Below the pieces are notes generated by a model. It ran no database searches. It saw only the letters and a list, made by a program, of their open reading frames with translations, and was not told where the DNA came from. A stretch of DNA of 25,541 nucleotides from Phoronis australis (Eukaryota > Phoronida > Phoronidae): contig NMRA01001343.1 in the NCBI GenBank assembly GCA_002633005.1, forward strand, positions 1-25,541, written 5' to 3'. Shown one piece after another: positions 1 to 8,800 of the stretch (positions are counted from its first letter, which is position 1; each line of letters opens with the position of its first letter). Made by a program: the position numbers and the translations under genes.

Positions 1-475
1 TACTGCTGAAACTGGGCTCTTGGTATAGTGCTGCATGACATTGCTTTACTCGCAATACTACTAATTTAGTTTGTAGAGTTACCCATCACTTGCTCTATTA
101 TTCTTGAAAACGAAGTGTTGTGTGCAAGCTGTAAATGGTTCAGCATGTTTGGAGGCACGCGCGCTTTCACGTTTGCGTTGTTAAAATTGTACTAAAACGA
201 GACATTTGGTCCTAAACAACGATGCAAAACAATAATTTTTGCAGAGCCATCAAAGTGTGCAAGTAATGAGACACAACTGATCTTTTGTCGCCTGTGAGTG
301 CCTGAGCTCCATCATAATTAAATACGTATGAAGTTAATAATGCGTGTTATCGTGCAGAAATCTAAGTTTGGACGAAAGATGGGCCATCACCAAACACAAT
401 GCACCGCATTGCCGTCGGCGTCGCTTTGGTACATTGATTACCACGTGGACTTATTGCAAATAAAAATTAACTTAC
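1..475 (-). other. Start of intron 1 of the partial tandem gene
   Basis: The sequence downstream of the exon-1 donor (GTAAGT, 475-470) on the minus strand. No exon with an acceptor and family motifs is visible. The short plus-strand ORF over 328-549 only reads the opposite strand of exon 1 and adjoining intron. Confidence 0.6.
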
Positions 476-558
476 TTGCTTCTTGCGTTGACATTTTGTA
501 CAACAAAACACCCATGCAGAAATATCACAGCGAGATGAACAGGTGTTAGAGCGCGCAT
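476..558 (-). CDS. First exon of a second, tandem carboxypeptidase-like gene (partial; continues past the left edge)
   Basis: ATG at 558, 27 codons plus two bases (phase 2), donor GCAA/GTAAGT at 475. The peptide starts MRALTPVHLAVIFL and ends VNARS. It is clearly related to the signal peptide of the complete gene (both start M-x-x-x-T-P-x-H-x-A-V) and has exactly the same exon length and phase. The bases before the ATG (GATTAGCT) and the TATA box are shared. No later exon of this gene falls inside the window, so its active-site residues are unknown. Family membership is inferred from homology to exon 1 of the neighbour. Confidence 0.75.
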
Positions 559-612
559 AGCTAATCAGTGTAACATACACCCACCAACTGTAAAGGTTAA
601 CACTTTAGTCAG

Positions 613-622
613 GTATTTATAC
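613..622 (-). promoter_or_regulatory. TATA box of the partial tandem gene
   Basis: GTATAAATAC on the minus strand, 55 nt upstream of the ATG at 558, identical to the box before the neighbouring gene. The similarity includes about 15 bases upstream of the box and the eight bases before the ATG; the leader between is diverged and shorter by 15 nt. Confidence 0.7.
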
Positions 623-1195
623 GCAAATTTAATCAAAATAAACGTATGTTTATGTAGTCGAACTGCGTTTAGGTGTGAAGCAGTCGTATTTAATAACCTC
701 TCGTATTTGTTTCAAGTCGTTTTTTATGGTTTTGTGTTTTTAGGATCGGCACGGTAGTTAATTTTCATTTGCATGAAACTAAATAAAATGAAAGGAGTAA
801 AAACATGGTTCACCAGAACGAAAGCATGCTTACTTCATTTAAAAGACTGACTGGGAGTTGAGTTTGCTTGCGCAAGCAGTGTAAGAGAATCCGGAACCGT
901 GTTAAGCGGTCGTTGAGCTTAGTTTGTGAATCAGTGAATCGTAGTTTATCGGACACGTACGTCGTGTTTACATAAGGAAATAATTTCTATGGATGCTACA
1001 GTCGCGTTGTTCGTAAATGAAATGACAAAATGTAGAAATTTAAACTTCATGTACTTCGTGTCCTTATTGATCAAAAATATTTGTCTTAGTCATTCTAACA
1101 TGCACAATTTAAACGAAGTCACTCATGTTAAATAAAAGAGTTAAAAAGGTCAAAATAGCCAAAACATACTGGGAGAATGATATTACCTTCCATTA

Positions 1196-1559
1196 CAAAC
1201 ACCTGGAGCAATTTGACGTTTACGCTAAATATGTCTTCAACTTCTTTCAAATCAAAGAGTAGGAGAGAGTGTGGTGATATTTTCTTCACAAAAATTATGA
1301 TAAAGTAGGAATCATGAAGTGGGACAAAACATTTTTCAGTTCTAGAGTAGTTTTGTACGTCTTCGGCAGAGATGCTCACCCCACGGCACAATAAATTCAC
1401 ACCACTAACAGTGCCGGCATAGAACTTTGGTACAGTTTTGACACTAGAAAAATTCAACTTCGTCAATTTCTGACCCCCTTGTCCGCCGCCAATACCCCAG
1501 CCCCGTTCGGCCCTTCTCCACGTAATTGCTGTGAGACAAACCCGCCGTAGGGAGTACAA
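1196..1559 (-). other. Unassigned open reading frame, possible exon of an unknown protein
   Basis: An ORF read from 1559 downward stays open for 143 codons. Its later part looks protein-like rather than random, with alternating hydrophobic strands (SYFIIIFVKK, HSLLLFDLKEVEDIF). A plausible acceptor, TTTTTCTAG, lies about 115 nt into the ORF, and a CCAG/GTGTTT donor lies near 1195. I do not recognise a family. It could be an exon of an unrelated gene, a transposon remnant or chance. The GC content of its first 80 bases is higher than the surroundings. Confidence 0.25.
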
Positions 1560-1654
1560 CCTCTAGTAACGCTTAGTTTGCAACAATATTTTGGATGAGG
1601 CTCGTGAAAATGAATAGTCCATTTCTGATACAGACAAGAAACAAAAACAAGTAA

Positions 1655-1876
1655 TTACCAAGTTATAGGGACAAAGTTTAAACCATAATCACAGCTAAAA
1701 TCAAAGGGTGCTATAGAGAGCCCGGATGCCGACCCGCCATCTTGTTCAATATGTTCGTCGACAGTAGATGCAGTGCAGTATGGAGAATCTTGACCAGACA
1801 CCTTGACCCAGGACATTCTACAGCCGCTTGCGTCACACGGATGGAGTGCGACTTGCCACGGGTCATGAGAGTTCAT
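1655..1876 (-). other. Short unassigned ORF
   Basis: 73 codons with four cysteines (HPCDASGC..., SPYC, FSCDYG). No splice pattern or family motif is convincing and no homologous segment is visible near the other tandem copy. It is reported only because it is the second open minus-strand frame in an otherwise empty region. Confidence 0.12.
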
Positions 1877-4399
1877 GAACCCGGAAGCGTATGTCCCTGA
1901 TGAGTGGCGAATTTGTGTGGAAAAGAAATCTTTGTGTCCGACGTTGAATCAACTCTGTTTAAAACCTCCTTTGTAATAATTAATGATTACATATAATAAT
2001 TTTAAAAACGTTAAAAAAATCTACAAAACCGTTGTGGTTGCTTGGCCTAAATGCGAGTATATTCAATGACTGTGTAACCATGGTGACCGACATCTAAGTC
2101 GGTTTTTGTTGTTCAAAGGCCTAATTTGTCATCGAACTGATTGGGCAATACTTGCCACTTAACGTTCACCCAATAAACTTAATATAATAAATCATTTCAC
2201 CATATGGTAAACTTCAGTTTCAACGATATAAGTCTTGGAGTTGTGCCAAACACGACTGAGTGAGTGCCTTTGAAATCAGGTGAATTAGGATAATGAAAAT
2301 TAATCCTTTTTGTCAAAAATGCATAAAGAGCTATGATGGTTCACCTTTAGTTGTTACATAATCCCCCATAATGTTGAGATTACACATTCTGTCGGGTATT
2401 TTTCTGTGAGAAGTTTCTACCTATACCTAGCTGTTTATAGTTCAGCTTTTTTAATTATGCAATGAAGTGAAATGCATATTCTAACGTTGCAAACCTTTGG
2501 AAGCATGTGCCTCCTGACTTTGCAACCACAGCAGCTTTTAAAGCAGTTATAAACCCACATTCTGCCCGAAATTTCGCCAACTGTCCAACCATTATGAAAT
2601 TCATCTCAAATTGCTTTTTAGTAATTTTATAAGTGAATTCAGGTTTTCAAGAGGAGTGACACTTCGCGCGTGATTATTGGCAGAGACCTGGGGTCGAGTT
2701 CAATAATGCTATCTTGTTAGGAAAGCAATATTTTGCGAGATATTGTTGTGTATTTTCTGTGAGACCCCGTGATTTTGTCAGGCTAGATGCTTGTCGTTAC
2801 GAGACAGATACTGAACAATACTAAGCCCTAGTCGAATTGGCCTGCCAGGATATGCCATTTAATATGTCCAGTATGATTTTAGAGAGAGCTCTTTATCTTA
2901 CACAAATTTGTGCATTGATCATTTGTCTTTACAATTTGGAAACGCATAAAGATTAAACAGCTGTAGAACATAACAATTTGTTTAGTTTTAACAACAAGGC
3001 TGATTTTACAATGCAACCTCATTATTAATAATGAAATACATATTACACACAACGTGAAGATAACTTAAAATTCAAGTTTCCTTCCGCATACCTCACATTT
3101 CGCGTGAGCCTTCTCATTTATCACCAATCCCTTTCTTACTAATTCAGTTTCTAGTATCAGTAATCCTTTGAACAGATCATAATAGTAAAAGCGAACTCTA
3201 GCTATGGAGTAATATAAACTCAAACCATAGAAAACTCATGAATATTCAAGAGAAATGTACGTCATTCACAAGATAAGCTATATCCTCGGTGGATAAAGAA
3301 CCGATTCGGTAAGAAATGAAGTGCTGTTGATAAGAGAAGTTTACTACAGCTCTCGTAAGAATTGACTGAATTAGAATAATGAGAATGCCTGTACAATCCG
3401 TGAGACAGGAATATTACCCATGTGTCCAAAATAATAGGCCATTCAATCATTACAAACAAAATCTGTTAAATTGGATAATCAAATAATACATACTTTCTGT
3501 CATTTCAAAGATGTACCCACGTTTGAAAATAGCATTAGTAGAACAAAAGGAAGTAAACTGTCAAAATTATGAGTTTCGAATGACTTCACAATCACGATGA
3601 TGAAACATCAACAATTACTTTAACGACTGTGTGCATTGTTTTGAAAGTACAAAACAAATATAAAATACCCTTAACACATTTCACAATGCAACAGCATTCT
3701 GTGTTTCGTTTAACTAAAACTGACGTCATTTCTTGATGTTTAGGATAAAGTATTCCACCACCCTCTTGAGAGTGATTCAAATATAAGTTGAAGTCCGCCT
3801 CTCTGAAATTAGACAATTCGCATTCAGGAATAAAGTAAATGTTTCACTCGTATTTGAAGTCCAATTCAAAGCTGTCTAGCTGTAAACCATTGCTTTTGAT
3901 TTCTTTAGGAATGGAAGCCTTTGGGTTGTTTTAGTGTCCTAGATTCTAATGGTGACCTAGAAACGGTGGTGTAACGTCATTAGCTGTAGAATGTAGGTCA
4001 AGGGGCTTGGTCAAGCGTCTCCTTTCTGCTGGATTGTCTACCTGCAGACCGAGTTAGAACCGCGCCGTGAACGCTACCTAGTTTCGACGAACAGAGTGAA
4101 CAAGATAGCTGGCCTTCATCTGCTTTATAGTACCTTTTGGTTTTAACTGCGAGAATGGCAGAGAAAGCGGAGACTTGTTATGAAAATAAAATTTATTCTT
4201 CATGACATTCAAATTAGGTTGTTTCATTTACCTTTAACCCAAACACCTGTATTGTAACCTTGCCGCTGGCAGACAAGTTCGGCTTCATTTTCCTTTGTGC
4301 TAACTCAATGTTCACTATTCTTTACTCGACTACATAATGGCTGACGTGAATAGCTATCTAATCCTAATTTGTACTAAATGGCACTTAATTTGAACTAAG

Positions 4400-4627
4400 G
4401 CTAAGAGTTCAAGTCTAAACTCGGAATTTCGAGTTTTCAATCGAAATATTGAGTTTTTACGCGAGTTTTTAGTTCAAATCTACAGGTTAAATGCGAACTT
4501 GAACTAGAAACTCATTTTCACTCGAGAACAAAATAGTAAATTTTTATCTTGAACTCGCACACAAATTGAACGTAAAATGCCAAATTCGAGTTATATTTCG
4601 AGTAGAAAGATTTTGATCCCGGCCCTA
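4400..4627. mobile_element. Incomplete small inverted-repeat element, GGGCCC-end family, copy 1
   Basis: The right end reads ...GAGTAGAAAGATTTTGATCCCGGCCCTAA. Its reverse complement (TTAGGGCCGGGATC, then TACTCGAAATATAACTCGAA) resembles the left ends of copies at 13759 and 25466. The interior is full of short forms of ACTCGAATTT and GAGTTTTTA in both orientations. The left boundary is unclear. No coding capacity. Confidence 0.5.
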
Positions 4628-5173
4628 ATATGATAAAAGCTCGCGAGTCAAATACGCTCACGAACGAAGAAGCGCGTGTGCTGAAAATGTCCGTATTACT
4701 GGACTTAGTGACATCTGGCGGCAAACGCAGAAACTAAAACTATGTAAATGAATAAAACGGTTAACCGTCGGTGTCGGGGTGATTTGCACAGTGAAATTGC
4801 AAATCTGTGCAATACTTTTAGAGCAACCACAAATTTTCTTTGTGTTTCTTTGCAAGCACACTCTTGCTCTTGCGCGACTTATGTAAAGACCCTACCATGT
4901 TCTTAAAAACAGAGAGACAAAACAAAGCGGGATCGCTCTTTATTGGAAACGAGGTGGGCATTTTTTACCATTAGCAATTTAATTTCAAACGGAAATTTCT
5001 TTCTATTTTACCCTAAGGCTGTTAAACCATTGGTGAACACATTTGATGACGAGGAAGGTACAAAAGCCGTTGGTGAAAACAGAATTACGTTGGCTGGGTA
5101 AGCAATTTGAAATTCCAAGAGTTCTTTTTGTCACTGTGCGCCTTTTCGTAGCTAAGGAAGTCACAACTTCGAA

Positions 5174-5179
5174 TTTATT
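5174..5179 (-). promoter_or_regulatory. Candidate polyadenylation signal
   Basis: AATAAA on the minus strand about 450 nt beyond the TGA of the carboxypeptidase-like gene, the nearest canonical hexamer I found downstream of the stop. The distance is plausible for a 3' untranslated region, but a single hexamer in AT-rich DNA is weak evidence. Confidence 0.25.
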
Positions 5180-5626
5180 TGTCACGCAATCTCCTTTAAC
5201 ATGATTTATGAAGGTAGTACTGTCGTAAAATGTGAATATGATGTAAAGTCAGGTATACGTCAGTAGCGTTTTACTCTTACAGAAAACGTTGCTTACTTGA
5301 TATCTTATCCACCTGTTAAGGATTGTACCTAGAACAGCACCATGGTATTATAAAGATTCATCATGTTGAATGATTGGTTTGTATGTACAATATGCCATAT
5401 CTGAATCCGCTCTCCATGTAAGTGTAAATATTTGAAAGTTGTTTTAGAACGGCATAGGAAACAAAGGCATGATAATAATATATTGACCAAGGTTGCATTT
5501 AGAACTGAAGTTCAAATATTTCATTACCAAGTTCAATTAATCAAATCGAGTGATAGATTTGTTGCCGGATATTTGAAATATTTTCTCGGACACACTTTCG
5601 CTGAGGTATCTTTAAACCACAATCCG

Positions 5627-5817
5627 TCAACCGAACATTGCATTGGCTAGTGTGAAAATTGCCAGCCACGCCTCTTTTCCAGTTGGTATGATTTTATCCA
5701 CGGTTTGTATGAAGCCCATAGAGTTGCTCAAGTCTGGAAACAGTTCAATGTGGTACGAGTTGGCTACGTCAACAACACCCCCTTTGGCCCAGTCAATGGA
5801 CAAGCCTGAGTTCGGAT
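5627..5817 (-). CDS. Carboxypeptidase-like gene, exon 10: C-terminus with catalytic-type glutamate and stop
   Basis: A 191-nt terminal exon starting in phase 1 after acceptor TCTATTACAG and ending with TGA at 5629-5627. Residues 396-457 read PNSGLSIDWAKGG, SYHIELFPD, and IIPTGKEAWLAIFTLANAM. These match the family sequence SGSTIDW, FELRD, and IIPTAKETWLALL. The general-base Glu270 is kept (Glu419), while the arginine two residues later is Phe. The hydrophobic specificity position (Ile255 in carboxypeptidase A) is Ile402, pointing to A-type ancestry. The protein ends a few residues after the last helix, as usual for the family. Confidence 0.95.
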
Positions 5818-8800
5818 CTGTAATAGATCATATCTTGGATACACAAGGCAAGTTACTATACCACAAGGTGAAAACGTTTTAATAGTTATAGCAATATGTA
5901 AAGGTTATGTAGGACCCTGAAGAATGTCCAGATTTGGCCACCTTCGGAACAATGTATCTCAGAAAGGACTGGTCTGATTCACATAAAACTATGCTTTGTG
6001 CACTGTTCTCCAACATCCTGTGGGAAATATTTTTGAATGAGGGGTTATCAAATATATGACTTATATGATTTTTCTAAAAAAAATGCATAAAATGAAAACA
6101 AAACAATAATTTAGAAAACCGTAACTGTGTTTGTAAGACTCTATCTTGAGCAGTGATATCATACCAAAGTTAACCGTGTTGTTGATCCGGTTGTTTTGCT
6201 ATAAATGTACCTTTCTTTTTAACTAAAAAGCATGGTCACGTGACCTAAGTAATGACAGATTGGTGCAAAATCAAAAGTCAAACTTTACGGAATTCCTACT
6301 TTCAGAAAAAGTATACTTTTACTGAGTTAAATTCTATAGTTTTGTAGATATTTGGCTAAAAGCAGTCTTGTCGATATGGTCCTTCATAACCTTAAGCAAA
6401 TTGGAAGAGGGAATTGTTTTAGAAGAAAACGTCCTATATAGAAGTCATGGACTTTGAATTACTAAGTTTTTCCTCTCCCTCTACAACTTGGCATAGTATT
6501 ACGTTTGCGTTGCCAAGTACATGTAAATGCATAACTTTTGTTCTTCATGGTGGCGTTATTTACACGCGCTTTCGTGGTTGTGCGCGCTTGCCTAACGTCC
6601 CGATAGAGTGCTCTTCGCTCTCTTCGTAAGCATTATTCGACTCTTGCTGAATCAGAAAATATCTGTAAAACAATATCTTGCTATTATTTACTGTTGCTGT
6701 CTTTTTGGATCATTAGTTCAAGAACTCTTAAAACTAAAGAGACTGAAGAAGAGGAGAAGACAAAGGAGAAAAAGTAGAAGATAGTGAAGACGAAGACGAG
6801 GGACGCAAAGAGAAGAAAACAGAGGAACATGAAGAAAGAGGTGAGGAAGAAGAAAGTGAAGCGGGCGGATAAGCGAGAAGAAGAAGAAAGAAAGGTGACA
6901 ATAAGAAGTAGAAGAAAAAGAAGAAGACTAAGAAGAAGAAGAAGAAGAAAAATCAGAAGGAAACAGACAGATAAGTATAAGAAAAAGACAGGAAACTCAC
7001 CTGTGATTTCAGGAATTGACAACGTCAAGAATTTTGCACCTCGGACTGCTCCCATTATTGAAGCCATTCTAGACGCAATCAGCCTCTGTAATAATTAGGA
7101 AATAGATATGAATGAACAGTCATGTTTTCTTCAGAAATATTTTAAGAGTAAACAAATCCAAAATGAAAAGATAACTCTCGGAGTAAGGTATTTTGGATTC
7201 AAATTCATAGCTCCAATCATCGATTTTTAATTTACTACCGATAATTGACTTTCAGGCTCACTTTTTGACGGTGCTGGTGTTTACTGACTACAATATTATG
7301 TAAAGTTTTCCAATAGCGATCGGAGAAAAAGCATACATGTAAGTGGGTACGAAATACCGAACGATGTTGAAAAGACAAAGCTATACATGTATAGCTAAAA
7401 TCTGGATGGTCCATTTAGCCGGTGTTTGCGTGGGCCACTCAGGGCCTCCCAAAGTAAAGAGCTAAGATGTCTGTAAACCCTTCCCTACAAAAACATGCAT
7501 TTTGTCTAAAGGATTTGAAAAATCTTTCAACTTCCAGGACAAGAAGCGAAAAGTTATATGTGGAACGGGCAGTAGACGACCGGCAGGGTGATCTTGGTGC
7601 TTGGAGAGGACAGGACTGGCGTTGGAGGTGCATAATTGATATCGCTCAACGGTAAAACTGCAACACGTCTAAGGGTGGATTGAAGTTGCGTAAAGTGTTC
7701 TGTTTCAAAGAAACCGATTTCTAACGAGTAACCGATTTCGTATTTTACAAACGCCTGAAATGAAAACGAGTTCGGTTTTTACATTTAATGAAATCTCCAA
7801 CTCCAAAAATATCCTGAATATGGAATTCAGTTATCTTATATACCATATTTATGTAATGAATGACACTGAGATATATTTATTTTAGACAAACCCAAAATAC
7901 AGGTACACCCTTCACGCGCGTAGCAACACTGAAATACATTCAATGCCTTCATCCAAAATGGGGTAAAATAGAGGTTCCATAACAAAACGTTTTAAAAAAG
8001 ATACTCTTATTTCCTAAATAATAAATTCGTTTTTCAGTTTTCAATTTAAACCATAGAAGTCTCGCCAGTCGAGAAAGATCACAAATATAGAAACATGTAG
8101 TAGAAAAATTTCAAAACTGTATTTGTTTGTTTTACTACTGATTTCTATACGTTCCTAAAAACAGACTGACTGTTCACTGTCTTTTACAAAGGATTGTCAT
8201 TTACCAAACGATCGTTATCTTCTGGTTTTTCCTGCGTGAATCCCCAGGGCACGACAGCCAACTGACCGTACGTGTGAAACGAAACAAAAGCTCGTATTTC
8301 TTCGTTGTGTATGTCTTTCAGGTCCAGTAGATAACGAGCCAGATTCTCTGACGACTTGGATGAAAACGCAGCGTCTCCGACAAAACAGTAGGAGCACGGA
8401 TTTAAACAAAAAGTGCGCGTGGATACTGAAACGACAAAATAGCACACTTACCTCCAGTTCTGTTTGTTATAGGGAACAGAGTTGTAAATATTTACATGGA
8501 AAGAGAACCGATCATCATTATAATTACGATTATAAATTAATTTAAAAACCAACAATTTTGGTTCACGAAAGTTGATTTTATAAACTTCAGGCCACAGAAT
8601 TAGAACCACCTCATCCGTTTCATGGCAGGATTTCAAGGATAATGAGTTTTTGTCACTTTTAGTTATGAACCAGACAATATCTTCAAATTGCCAAAATTAG
8701 CAACATGAAAGTCCGGTTTAAAGTTTTGCTTTTATTAATTACTCTAAATTTTAGAAGTGGCAAGGTTACTTCAGGTTTAAAAACTCGTACTGATATAAGT

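Larger units (their letters stand above)
623..5173. other. Intergenic region between the two tandem genes
   Basis: About 4.5 kb of AT-rich DNA with no recognised gene. It includes a possible exon or ORF remnant at 1196-1559, a weaker ORF at 1655-1876, and an incomplete inverted-repeat element at about 4400-4627. From 4628 to 5173 and from about 1900 to 4390 I see only short unsupported ORFs. Confidence 0.5.
5818..7000 (-). other. Intron 9 of the carboxypeptidase-like gene
   Basis: It starts GTGAGT at 7000 and ends TCTATTACAG at 5818. It contains a 493-bp inverted-repeat element (5901-6393) and, next to the donor, a long pyrimidine-rich tract (purine-rich on the plus strand). No other exon is needed, since phases on both sides fit. 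Confidence 0.8.

Noticed and set aside
2085-2108. Hairpin followed by T-run, like a bacterial terminator (ACCGAC...GTCGGTTTTT)
   Set aside because: The window is eukaryotic and there is no gene ending here; a 6-bp stem is expected by chance.
5643-5882. 79-codon plus-strand ORF
   Set aside because: It is the antisense of the last carboxypeptidase exon, which reads with clear family motifs on the minus strand.
6784-7098. 104-codon Lys/Arg-rich plus-strand ORF
   Set aside because: It is a translation of the GAA-type low-complexity tract and runs antisense into exon 9 of the carboxypeptidase-like gene.
7379-7396. Perfect 18-bp palindrome AGCTATACATGTATAGCT
   Set aside because: A lone AT-rich palindrome in an intron; no second copy or known site makes it meaningful.
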